From NCBI RefSeq assembly GCF_018812025.1, contig NC_063057.1, positions 15,679,963 through 15,743,962 of the forward strand: a stretch of 64,000 bases of DNA. The letters are read 5' to 3'. Positions 42,001-55,600 of this stretch are shown piece by piece. The stretch is from Megalobrama amblycephala (lineage: Eukaryota > Chordata > Actinopteri > Cypriniformes > Xenocyprididae). The position numbers and the translations under genes are program-made. Every line of letters begins with the position of its first letter. The first letter of the stretch is position 1. The notes below the pieces were generated by a model, which was given only the letters and a program-made list of their open reading frames with translations, did not search any database and was not told the origin of the DNA.

Positions 42001-45000
42001 ACACTTATGACGCAACGAAGCCTCGTTTACTGAAATCACATGATTTTGACATTCTGAACCACTGATTCGAAACAAAAGATTCTTAAAGGTGCCCTAGATT
42101 CAAAAATTGAATTTACCTCGGCATAGTTGAATAACAAGAGTTCAGTACATGGAAAAGACATACAGTGAGTTTCAAACTCCATTGTTTCCTCCTTCTTATA
42201 TAAATCTCATTTGTTTAAAAGACCTCCGAAGAACAGGCGAATCTCAACATAACACCGACTGTTACGTAACAGTCGGGATCATTAATATGTACGCCCCCAA
42301 TATTTGCATATGCCAGCCCATGTTCAAGGCATTAGACAAGGGCAGTTAGTATTACACAAGGGTAGAACGTCTGGATGTGCACAGCTGAATCATCAGACTA
42401 GGTAAGCAAACAAGGAAAACAGCGAAAAATGGCAGATGGAGCGATAAAAACTGACATGATCCATGATTACATGATATTTTTAGTGATGTTTCTAAATTGT
42501 CTTTATAAATGTTTCGTGAGCATTTTGCTAATGTACTGTTAAATGTGGTTAAAGTTACCATCGTTTCTTACTGTATTCACAGAGACAAGAGCCGTCGCTA
42601 TTTTCATTTTTAAACACCTGCAGTCTGTATAATTCATAAACACAACTTCATTCTTTATAAATCTCTCCAACAGTGTAGCATTAGCCGTTAGCCACGGAGC
42701 ACCATCAAATTCATTCAGAATCAAATGTAAACATCCAAATAAATACAATACTCACATAATCCGACGTATGCATACAGCATGCATGACGAACATCTTGTAA
42801 AGATTCATTTTGAGGGTTATATTAGCTGTGTGAACTGTGTTTATGCTGTTACAGGCAAGCGCAAGCTCCGTGGGCGGGGGAGCGCCAGATTTAAAGGGGC
42901 CGCACACCCTAAATCGGCTCATTTATAATGATGCCCCAAAATAGGCAGTTAAAAAAATGAATAAAAAAAAAAATCTATGGGGTATTTTGAGCTGAGACTT
43001 CACAGACACATTCAGGGGACTCCTTAGAGTTATATTACATCTTTTAAAAAGAAGTTCTAGGGCACCTTTAAAGCTTCGAAGCTTTATGAAGCAGTGTTTT
43101 GAGATCGCCCATCACTAGATACTGTTGAATAAAGTCGTTATTTTGGTTTTTTGGCGCACAAAAAGTATTCTCGTCATTTTATAATATTAAGGTTGAACCA
43201 CTGAAGTCACATGAACTGTTTTAAATATGTCTTTAGTACCTTTCTGGGCATTGAAAACATGATCTTGCTGGCAATGCAGGCCTCACTGAGCCATCGGATT
43301 TTATCAAAAATATCTTAATTTGTGTTCTGAAGATGAACGAAGGTCTTACGGGTATGGAACGACATGAAGGTGAGTAACCCTTTTGTGTGAACTAACCCTT
43401 TAACAACAGCCAATAAGCTTTAGGTGCAATAATTGAATTAATTGTGAATTTTTGAGTTGGCTGCAAAGCTAACAGACATGGACTGAAAATAAAATAAAAG
43501 TATCTCTTAATTAATTTAGCTAAAATTATGTTTTGTCACTAAGTAATCAGTGGAACTAGGGGCGGGGCATTCTCATTCTAGAGATCCTCTGATTGGACAA
43601 AAATCTGTCTAGTGCATGGTTGAGTCATCAACAGTTTTATTCTGTTTTCCTACAAGTGAAACAGGCATTAACTTTTAAAAGTAAACTAACAAATGACGAG
43701 AAAGTGACAATATGGAAAAAAGCAGGACAAAGTAGTAAAAAACTAAGCTAGTCAACCAAACACACTGAGAGCAGATAGTCCATAAAGGGCCAGCAGGGAG
43801 GCCGGAGGCATTTTGAGTTTTGAGTCCTCCTGAGAGCTTTCTTATGCAGGGAAAACCGTCATCACCTTATCATGCACAGCCTGTACACTCTGGGAGAAGT
43901 TAACATTCATTAGTTGCCCTAATTATCTCTCAGCACCTAGGAGGAAGTGCTGAAACCTTCTCGGTAGATGAAGCCACTGTCGGGGTTCTGAGATTTACAT
44001 GAGTCACGGATATACAAAAGAGATTATGCCACACTGTGGGATAGGAGGAGGAGGACGATGAAGATTAAAACAAATATGACGGAGGAAACATTTAATGCAA
44101 TCACTCGAGGGAGCCCGCTGCTTTGGAATAACTACAGTCAAGGCTTTCCTTTATATTATTACTGCGTAACAAAAGCCGTAATGTGAGTAATCCGAACACT
44201 TTAACAACGATGATTTCCAACGTGGAGAGTCAGAGACTGCGTCAATGCTTACCAAAAACAGCAGAAGCACTGATGGTGGTCGTTCATTCAATTTTAATGC
44301 CACACAAAATTGGTATCAGGAGAACTGCACAAACATAGATAGGAATGAGAAAATGTTACTGTGACTTGTCGCTTGGTGGTAAATAACTTTTATTACTGAA
44401 ATCGCTCCTAAACCAAGTTAATATTTTTTTATAAATCATCCTTTAATAAGGCGTTTATGTTGAATCCAGCTTTATGAAGGCTGTATATTTATATGCAGTA
44501 TATGCTTGTATTTGTGTTTAAACGGCTCATAAAATACGACCGGTCGTTTAGGATTCTTATCCTAGCACTGTTTTCAGAGTGATCTATTAAACACAGCGGC
44601 TCCTAAATCACACTGGGCAGTCAGTGAGACCATAGGGACATTAGTTTCTTCTAATACAAAGTCACACACACATATAAAGCCATTCTGCTCAATTAAAATG
44701 GACAATACACATGAAAAACTTCACTTCCCGGAGCATTTAATTAGCTGTAATTAGAGGCTTTTTTGAGGTCACAAAGTCATCAAGCTGGACAAGACCAACC
44801 AAATTACTTCTATACAAGCAATGTAATTGCATAATTTAGGCGTAATCGATGCAGTATGCAAACTGAGGATAACAATAACTGAAATTTTCAGGACAAGAAG
44901 AAGCAACTGCCCTTCTAGGTCCTTCGGAAATAAAACCACTTTAGTGATGCCGATTAGTGATGACACACTGCCCGGCAGAAAAAAAAGAAAAAGAAAAAGA

Positions 45001-46612
45001 AAAAGAAAAAGAAAGTAGTAAATGTAACCAGCCATTTAAATGTGTGAGCAACAAGCTCATTGGCTGCAGATGTGACATGGACCAATCAGCTTGTGCCAGT
45101 ATACGCTGTAATTATCATAAGACCCATCAGCCTGCGGCATCTAGAGTTTCATGACAGAACTATATATATATATATATATCACGAATCCTGTCAGTTCCCT
45201 ACTACACTTCCCATAATCCTCCCTGCCAGTCACATGCACAATCCACACCAATCACCCATTGCCACATACAGCTTAACACATCATCTGGACTATTTAGGAC
45301 TCACTCACACACCACCTCTTTGCGAAGTCTTGATTCACCTTGTGTTCAATTCCGAGCGTTTTCCTGTATTGATTGCCTGCCTGTTTCTGATCCTGTTTGC
45401 CTTTCGTTTTCGACCCTCTGCTGCCTGCCTTAGGACTGTGTATTGTTTCATGACCTGTGAGTGATATCTGCCTGTTCTGACTACTGCCTGTATCCTGACC
45501 GCGATTCTTCCTGTCCCTTGCTGTTCCTGTTTGCCCCTGCTTTGACCCTGCCTGTACGACCACGCTCTTTTATAATAAAGCTTGCAAATGGATCTCTGCC
45601 TGAGTTACATATAACACATATATAACGTTACACACACATATATATGTGTATGTGTGTGTGTGTGTATGTATTTTAGGGGTGTAACAGTACACAGAAGTCA
45701 CGGTTCAGTATATACCTCAGTTTTGGGGTCACGGTTCGGCACGATTTCAGTAAAATAGGAAAAATGGCCACAATTTAGTATAGGATCCAATTCTCATTAT
45801 GAACAATCTATTAACTATGACTTTTGCCTCAATAAACCCCTAATTACTGCTTATTAATAGTTAGTAAGGTAGTTGTTAAGTTTAGATATTGGGTAGGATT
45901 ATGGGATGTAGAATATGGTCATGGAGAATAAGGCATTAATATCTGGTTTATAAGTACGAATAAACAGCCAATATCCTAGTAATATGCATGCTTATAAGCA
46001 ATTAGTTAAAAGTGAGAATTGGACCTTAAACTAAAGTGTTACCGGACAAAGTCATTAAATTACGAGAAAAAAGTCGTTATATTACGAGAACAAATTCGTT
46101 AAATTATGAGAACAATGTCGTTAAATTTCGAAGAAAAAAGTCGAGATAAAATGTTGAGAATAAAGTCATTAAATTACGAGAACAAATTCGTTAAATTACA
46201 AGAATAAATTTGTTAATTTAATGACTTTATATATCTATATTTTTAAATAAATAAATTATGAAATATTATTACAATTTAAAATAACTGTTTTCTGTTATAA
46301 TATATTTTAAAATGTAATTTATTGCTGTGATGCAAAGTAGAATTTTCAGCAACATCACTCCAGTCTTGCATGTTGCATGATCCTTCAGAAATCATTATAA
46401 CATGCTGATTTGATCCTCAAGAAACATTTCTTCTTATTATCAATGTTTAAAACAGTAAAAATACAATTTCTACTTACTATTTTTGTGGAAATTGTGATAT
46501 ATTTTTTTGTCAGAATTCTTTGCTGCATACATTTACTGTATTTTAAAAGTCTTTTGTAACATTATAACAGTGTCTTTACAGTCACTTTTGATCATTTTAA
46601 TGCATCCAAAAA

Positions 46613-46678
<66 letters not shown>

Positions 46679-49600
46679 ATAATAAGAATGCTTATTACTG
46701 TAAGCACAAGTCAATATTACCTATGATTTGCTTTCTAAGAAATACTTTCTTTGTGTTTCAACCCTACACAGAGTACTTTTTGGTCATTTACAGTTCAATT
46801 ATATTATAGTCCTAATCTAAAACAGGTCTTTTCCAGGGTGCTAAAACAATCCAGAAGTGTCACAACAAAATGTCTGTTTGTAAACAGTCATTTCATCTGC
46901 AGAGAAAACCATTGCAAAGCACATGCTACAGATGGGAGCGCTTACTCTGATCTGAAATCACAACACATTTTCAGCATAAATATTAAAAGCAAGTTTGCTG
47001 ATTGCAGCACTTGGATTAGAGGTGGAAAAAACAGTGCAAACCGTAGAAACAAACAACACAAATGCACAGGCCCAGATTTTAAATACGCAAATGTATGAAA
47101 TAGATGGCGAAAACAAGAATGGATAGAAAAATAAAAAAAGAGAGGCAGAGGAATGCTGAAAGAGCAGCTTGAATGAGAAAGCAGCGGCTGATATCCAGTC
47201 TCTCTCTCTGTCTCTGGATGTTTTCTCTGGATGTTATTGCGCAGTGCTGTGACGCACCTGTTTTGATGGAGACTCAGATCTGTCAATTGGGAAGTGGGTG
47301 GATATCCCACGCCTTGCACTTTATGAATTCTGTGTCTCCTAGCAACTACGAGAACCCCTCAGAATCCGTGTGCATCTCTCTCCCTGCGGAGGAGAGCCAG
47401 TGACGGAGTTCAGGATTGGTTTGCGGGTGCAGAAGTATGACTCGCAGCCCAAGGAACCCCAACTCTTTCTGAAGCTGGAGTCTCCCTTCCCCCAGCCTGC
47501 TGGCACTTTCACTATCCCTGTTTCCATGGTAGCGGGAGGTCTCCTCACATGGCGCAGGTGGGCGGATCAGCGTGTGACACGATTACACTTCCTGTGGGAT
47601 AATTAGACTTCCTGTCTGAGGGATGGGAATCCCTCTTGCTCATTCTGGCATTAAGAAAGCCTCCTTAACATCAATACACCCAACATTTCCACATCCATCT
47701 TTTCATCCACAATCAGAATTAAAGATAAAAAGAAAATTTTTTAGATGCCCAGGAAGTCTTTGAAGGTCTTCGCTGTTGGCTAAAGTTCCCATAACAACAT
47801 GCCACGACTTACATACCTGATTCATCTTGCATTAGGCAGTGAAAATGAATATAAATAAATGAATATGAACATAAAACTTTAAAACAGGGGTCTTTAATTC
47901 CCATTCAGGCATCCACCAATCATTGTTTGATTTCAATACATTTTTGTAAAAAAAAATTTTTTTTAAATAAATAAATTAAATTAAATAATAATAAATTAAA
48001 TAAAAATATAATAAATAAATAAATAAATAAATAAATAAAAATATTACATTTATATTTTTAAAATAAGTAATATATTCAATTCATACACATGGATCTATAG
48101 ATAGTACGGAAGAGGATTAGGGCCAAGCAATAATAAAAAAATAAAACCATCTCGAGATTAAAGTTGTTAAATTTCGAGAAAAAAGTTGAAATAAAATGTT
48201 GAGAATAAACTCGTTAAATTATGAGAAAAAACTTGTTAAATTTCGAGAAAAAGGTCGAGATAAAATGTTGAGAATAAACTCATTAAATTACAAGAAAAAA
48301 CTTGTTAAATTTCAAGAAAAAAGTCGAGATAAAATGTTGAGAATAAATTCTTTAAATTACGAGAAAAAAACTCGTTAAATATCGAGAAAAAAGTCGAGAT
48401 AAAATGTTGAGAATAAAGTCATTAAATTACGAGAAAAAAGTCGTTATATTACGAGAACAAATTCGTTAAATTATGAGAAAAATGTCGTTAAATTTCGAAG
48501 AAAAAAGTCGAGATAAAATGTTGAGAATAAAGTCATTAAATTACGAGAATAAACTCATTAAATTACGAGAAAAAAGTCATTAAATTACGAGAACAAATTC
48601 GTTAAATTACAAGAATAAATTCGTTAATTTAATGACTTTATTCTCAACATTTTATCTCGACTTTTTTCTCGTAATTTAACGAGTTTATTCTCAACATTTT
48701 ATCTTGACTTTTTTCTTGAAATTTAACGAGTTTTTTTCTCGTAATTTAATTAGTTTATTCTCAACATTTTATCTCGACTTTTTTCTCGAAATGTAACGAG
48801 TTTTTAAACAACTTTAATCTCGAGATGGTTTTATTTTTTTATTATTGCTTGGCCCTAATCCTCTTCCTTAAGATAGAAAGATAGATTTATATTTTTTTAT
48901 TTTTTAAATATATTTTTTTAATATTTTATTTTATTATTTATTTCATGCATTTAACTAAACAAAAATACAGTAATTAAGAATGCACCATAAAGTATTTAAA
49001 TCCATAAAATAAATAGATAAATTATATAAGAATAAATGAATTAATTAGGAGAGCTGTCAGCCAATAAATGAGAAAAGAAAGTAACTTGCGTTATTCATTT
49101 GAAAAAGTAACTATTCATTTAACTAGATATTTTGTTGTAAATTACTTTTTCTAGTTACTTGAAAAAGTAATCTGATTACGTAACTCGCGGTACTTGTAAA
49201 GCGTTACCCCCAAACTTCATTTCTTTACAAATTCTTTATCCGCTAAGGAGTCCGTGGCTGTATTGTAAGGAAAGGAAGTGTGATAATATGTGTACCTGAG
49301 AAAAGCCCAGATTTCTGCAGCCATTGCAGGGAGTGAGCGCCTCCCACAGGCCTGATGGTCCGCAGCTCTTTTCCTCCTCTTCCACAGCCGGGGGCAATGG
49401 GGGAGTGGGCCGCTACAGCCAGGTGGAGAGAGATACATACAGTTACATACAGTTAACAGTAGTACACACAGGCTGAGGTACAGATACTGATCTCAGCTCA
49501 AGCCAACATAACACAAGATTAAGATAAGACAGAGACGGTATAAGGGGGAAGAGATGGACCACTCAGAGAGAAAGGAATGGGAGAAATTGTAAGACTCAGT

Positions 49601-52600
49601 ATGGCGGCTATATGCTGTATCCTTACGCTTAAAGTCCCCCTATGGTGAAAATCAAGGTTTTAATGTTGTTAATATGTATATGGTGTTTTTAATGTGTTTT
49701 AAGTCAAATCATGTGCAAATTCATAAGTCAACACCACAGTATTTTCTCTTTAAAACTGCAGTGATCTAAAGACAGTTTCAAAAATGCAGTTTGAAACTGC
49801 TGGTGAGTCTGACGTCACAAACTACCTTGTAACCAATCACGTGTGAGTGAGTGGAGGCGGGGCTAATTTGCATATTCATAGAACCTCATATACTAAATGA
49901 GGCAAGGGTGTAGAGTTTCATTCTTGCTATTAAGGCATGAAGAATTTTTTCAAGGAAAAAAACATTTAAATATGTCATTTTGGTGATCAAATGTGAGTTT
50001 TAAGAGATAAAATGATTGACTACAGGGGGACTTTAAATGAGCCAATCACCATTTTGTTAGAGGAATCAGACTAAATTAGCCTTTTTGGAGCCAAATAAGC
50101 TAAATTTGACAAAACTTTTGTTAGATTTTAATGCTGATTCATTATTGAAAAAATCCTGACAAACTGTTTTGGACATTCTTCATTCAAGTAGATAGGAACT
50201 GTTCTGTACTGAGCCCCTAAAGCAGGGGTGTCCAAACTCAGTCCTGGAGGGTCATTGTCCCTGAAGGGTTTAGCTCCAACTTATTTTAACACCTGAACCA
50301 ACTTATTCGCTTGCAAAAGTTTTGCGTTCCCCCGAGAAACTTTGTGTTCCCTCACAAAACGTTTGCATTGCCCTGAGAAAACTTTTTGCGTTCTTTGTGA
50401 GGGAACGCAAAGCTTTTTGAGGAATGCAAAACATTTATGAGAGAACGCAAAAGCATTGACAAATAACTTTTCCTCACATTTCATGTCCCTTTAGTATGGA
50501 AGCTTGTTTCTGCCACTAAAAATAAAAATGAAAAAAGGTAATTGTGACTTTTTATCACAGTTCTGACTTCTTTTCTCAGAATTGCGAGATATAAACTCGC
50601 AATTGTGAAATATAATGTCAGAATTGCGAGATATAGCCTAAACACACAATTTTTGAGTTGCACGTTATAAACTCACAATTGCGAGTTATGAAGTCCAATG
50701 CTGAGGGAAAAAATAATTTTCTGACTTTTTATCTCAGTGTTGCAGGTTTATATCTCACAATTCTGACTTTACAGTATATTAACTCGCAATTGATCACAAT
50801 AAACTCACAATTCTGAGAAAAAAAGTCAGAATTGTGCGATAAAAGTCGCAATTAGCTTCTTTTTATTTTTTATTCAGTGGAAGAAACAAGCTTCCTTACT
50901 TTAGGGCAGTGGTCTCAAACTGCCGGCCCGCGGGCCATTTACGGCCCGCCCTCCCCCTCTACCCGGCCCGCAACTGATCTCAAAAATAAAACATAATCCG
51001 GCCCGCTAAATTATTATTATTATTCTCTAGTTGCTACCTGTCTGATATCAAAGAAAAAGTCGCCGTTCTATGGGGGCATTCACATATCGCGTCACATAAG
51101 CGGCCGCGCCGCATTCTCCTTTCCAATGCGCTTTCGCTCCAGTGACGTCTGTCGTTGCTATGCAACCATGAGCCGCGCTCTCAACAGCGTCGCTTCTATT
51201 ATGAGCGCGTTTGCCTAAATTACAGTAAAATCACTCGACTTTAAGTCACGAGCGTCGATTTAAACCACCGAAACGCGTCCGATGCAGCCATTAAACGTTA
51301 CTGATGCTCAAACGGCATCTTGGACAAATGCGCTGCCAGGTGTCTGTCAAGAAACAGAAGAGTGTACAAATGTATTCAGGGATTGTATTTGTTCAGTACA
51401 GTGTTGGTCAGCGCAAAATTTTAATGTTATTTAAGCTAACATAAAGTAAGGGAAAATACTTACACTAAATATTAAAAACTAATAATGTATGTAACAATGA
51501 GAGATTTTTATTTTTTGGCAAAATAAAGTTGATATAGGCCTATATATAGCTCCAGTTTTTTGTTTATTTCTGACCCCTCCACACCACAAGTGTTGCTGGT
51601 TTTGTTCCTAAATTACTATATTTTTTTTATTCCATGCACCTTGTTGGATGTGAGAAGTTGCACCAGACTATTAATAGTATATTAGGCCTAGTAGTATTAT
51701 ATTAGTAATAGTATTATATAATTATATTACTCTCTAACAATGAGACACACTGCTGTTTACATTTAGTATGGTAAATAGAATATTTATAGTATAGGTATAA
51801 AGATATTTTAGTAGGCAAATTTGATGTAAATGAGAAATAATGCAAAGTAAATTTTCTGAAATGTTGCGCCTTCTTGCGCTTGAATGTTAATATGGCCCTC
51901 CTACAAGTTGTCAATCACAGAAACGGCCCCCCGCCAATTTGACTTTGAGACCCCTGCTTTAGGGGCTTTGTCGTTCTATACATGAACTGACTTACTTTAA
52001 TAGGAGTTTCTTTCTCTCTATTTCACTCTATAGTCCAACATGAACACTTGCTTGGCTTGTCTGTGACTTTCACACAGTTTTTCTTTGACTTTTTAGAGGA
52101 CGCATAACATGACCCATTTTATCTGATTCTTTTGCTAAAAACTCCAGTTTTTTTTAACTTCAGAAACACATTCCTAGTCATGTTGAGCCACAAAAACTAA
52201 AATATAGAAGTATCATATACAAACATGATGTGTATTTAATTTGTATATGATACTAGCATGTGAAACAATGATCATTTGCTTCAAATATTTGCTTTCCTGT
52301 AGTTCAAACAGTAGGTCATGGGTTAGATTCGCAGGGAAAGCAAGAACAAAACAAGGGTATAAATGTGTACCTTGAATGCAATGTAAGTTGCTCTGGATAA
52401 AATCATATGCCAAATGCGTAAATGTAAATATGCAAAGAAAAAAATAGGTAAATAATTCCTTTGACATAAACAAAACATTTCATTTTTAATTAGATAATGC
52501 TGTTTTAAATGAAAATATTGTTTTGTGACTGCATGTATGACTGGTAAATGTTCCCACAACCCTTTTACAGGTGCTGGAAACAACTCCAACCCTTTCAGTC

Positions 52601-55600
52601 TTCAAGTCTTGGGAGTTTTTGACATGCGACCGGAATCGATCGGAAGAGTGTTTGTGTGCGTGCGTGTCTTTGCTTGTTTATCTGGGCTCTGCAGACTTTG
52701 ATTGATTGACCCGACACAAACACGTTTAATTGTATCGATCAAACAAACGCAGTGGAGTAAACCGTGATCCAGTGGTCACTGTGACAGATCTTCAGCAAAT
52801 AACCATTGCTTAACGTTCCACTGCACACTTTCCTAATGCAATAACACACAATTTTTCAGCCCCTTACATAAAGTAATATTCACTCCCTCAGCCAGCAATG
52901 TAATGAATCCACATCAAAAATAGGATTCTGTTTGTGTTAAATAACATTGGTGATTAAATCTGGAGCTATAAATATGTATTTATGAGATTATATAAATTGA
53001 AGGGATACCCAGATGCACTGCACCCAGTGTTTAGTTCTGTGTTCCCTCTGCTGGTTAGAATGAGGTACTGCATCAACAATGAAAAGCTCATTAGGACCTC
53101 TTGAATCTTGAAATTGATCAACTGATGTGACTGACTTCATTTTCTTGGAAAAAAGATATATTTTTGCAAGCACACCTTTATTCGAGTGAGAGTGCCGTTT
53201 CTTTCCTCGTCAGACAGACGCCCACTGCCGAAGCTCTCCATGGACTGAGAGTGAGAAGAGATGGTCTGACACAGCTCCTCAAAGGAGCAATCCTTATCAC
53301 GGCAGATTTTTATTTCATTCAGCAACTTGGACAACTCCCCTGTTACTGCGTCATCTACAAAGAGAAGGAGAAAGAGGGAGAGAGAGGGCAGTTTATGGTA
53401 AAACATAGAGGAATGAAAAAAAATAAATACAAATTCTTATTAGTGAATATATAGCAGCACAATGTTTCTGTCTGCCTGCATATTTTTTTTTCTAAATTAG
53501 TAGTTATATGCAAATACCTTTTTCAAACATTATATATAATGGACTATCATGCTATCAAAAGCACATCAAAAATTTATCTGTAAGGGGTTTTAAATAAATG
53601 TCTATTTACAACCTATTTATATTTATTCTCTTGTCTGTTTTTCAATATTTAATCTGGGACAAATGCTTGGTTTTTGGCACCGACTCAATGTGCTGATGTG
53701 TACTAACAGTCATTTTGTGGTTGGCAGACTCTCGGTTTCACCTGTGATCATTACAAAAATGCTACCCCAGCTGGAACCAAAGACGCACATCCAGCAGTAA
53801 TTTAGACCACAAAGGGAACGAGTGAGACTGCGCTGCACTGCAACAACTGACCGCTAGGGGGCGCTGCTGACTGCACTTTCATCATAATGAACATCCACTA
53901 CTCAAAACATCCACTCATTTATGTCACTATTTGTGTTCCTGTTAAGAAAATACTTGATTATTTTTTAATTAAAAACAATTTAAGTGATTTAGGCGTTCAA
54001 ACATAGGATTAAACAGTAAAATATTTGCCAGAGAAAAACAAAGCAGCAGACAACGTGCTGTAATATTATCCCTTGACCACTGGGTGTCATACTGCACACT
54101 ATAATACATGAAAGTGACAGCAGTCATGATGAGTCTACTTTTTTTTTAACTGAAAATTACATTTAAGTGTTAAATTATACTTTTTAAATGTAATTATTGT
54201 ATGTATGATGATTTTAATAGAATGTATTAAGAACGTTGCAGTTTTCACTGATCTGACAATCGCACATACTTTTATGCCGCAGAGACGGGGAGGGCACAGG
54301 TGAGGGTATTGATGTGCGTGGTGTCGGTATTGGGCGCTGCCGTGCTAAATCTTCGTGGAAATTCCCTCTGTCACAATCTGACATCATATAATCTAGAGAG
54401 ACAGAGATAAATTCATTTATAGTGCACAGATAAACACAACAACAAAAGTACAATGAGATGTGCCAGTTTTGGGCCAGCATTAAGTCAGACAAAACTCTTG
54501 TTCTTTTTTTTAAAAGCACTTTAGGTTGGTGAAAACCAAAATGTGGTGGTGTAATTGGTGCTCTAAACAACTATAGGCTGCACAAGCCACATGATAACCA
54601 TGAAAACAACAATAGTTTCAGAGCCCCGTCAAAGACTGTAGATTATAAAACCACAGCAAGTGTGAGTTTGAGATTCCTTCACGCTGGGGATTCTGGTACA
54701 TTGACCACATAGAGGCAGGGAGGAGAACTTTAATGCTGCCTCTGTCCTATAAGATGAAGGGTGATTTAGACTTCTCATGTGTCCAAATGAGACATTTTCA
54801 AGCAGTAACAGGGAGTCCTAAACCCTCAGAAATGTATAACACTGGGCATGAAGTGGATGGAAACAACAAGTGAGCTAAAATGAATTTAATTTCAAAACCA
54901 GATAACCACATAATATTCTTTTACAAGGGTGTGTTTTTGAAAGCAGAGATGGAACATTGCATTTAAACACCCAACGTCTTTTGTGCTGTATGATAAACTC
55001 TGCTGGAAAGAATGAGTTTAGTTGGATCAGTACATGAAGGAAGACGGCAAACAGACTGTAGAATCATCCAAGACGTTATAATACTGAAAATGGCCTAAAG
55101 TAGTAATAACATGTTTATAACAATGTAATAAACATGTAATAAGTCCAAGGTCTCATACATACCTCAACAAAATGAGTGAAGACTCAGTATTGTGGGTATT
55201 TGTAGTTGTTTTTTTGGCCTAAAGTATGTCAGGGAACAAGGATTTCTCACACGCTCTAAATAACCATTGTTCTCAATCTAACACAAACTTCCTGAAACAA
55301 ACTTTATCAATCTGCAAGCATCCGCCTTCTGATCTCCACCAGGAACACGCTCCCTCATTAGCTTGTGCACGTGTGTGTGAGTGTGTGCTTGGGTGTTTAA
55401 GGGCTTTAAAAAAGTTTCAATGTGTGTGCGTGTAAGTCTGGGAAACACTTTACCTTGTATAAGAGAAGCAATTTGTTGTGATTTCTGAGATGGATGTTCT
55501 CTCAGTGTGTCTAGAGCAGTTCTTCCCTGGCTATCTCTGATGTTGGCATCAATCCCTGAGGAATAAAAAACAGAAAAAAGTTTAATTTTGTATTTGATTT

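Noticed and set aside
50223..51956. A single large hAT element from CAGGGGTGTCC to GACCCCTG
   Set aside because: The flanking octamers are inverted (CCCTAAAG / CTTTAGGG), not direct repeats. The right end pairs better with the CAGTGGTCTC terminus at 50907, which has an exact 8-bp duplication.
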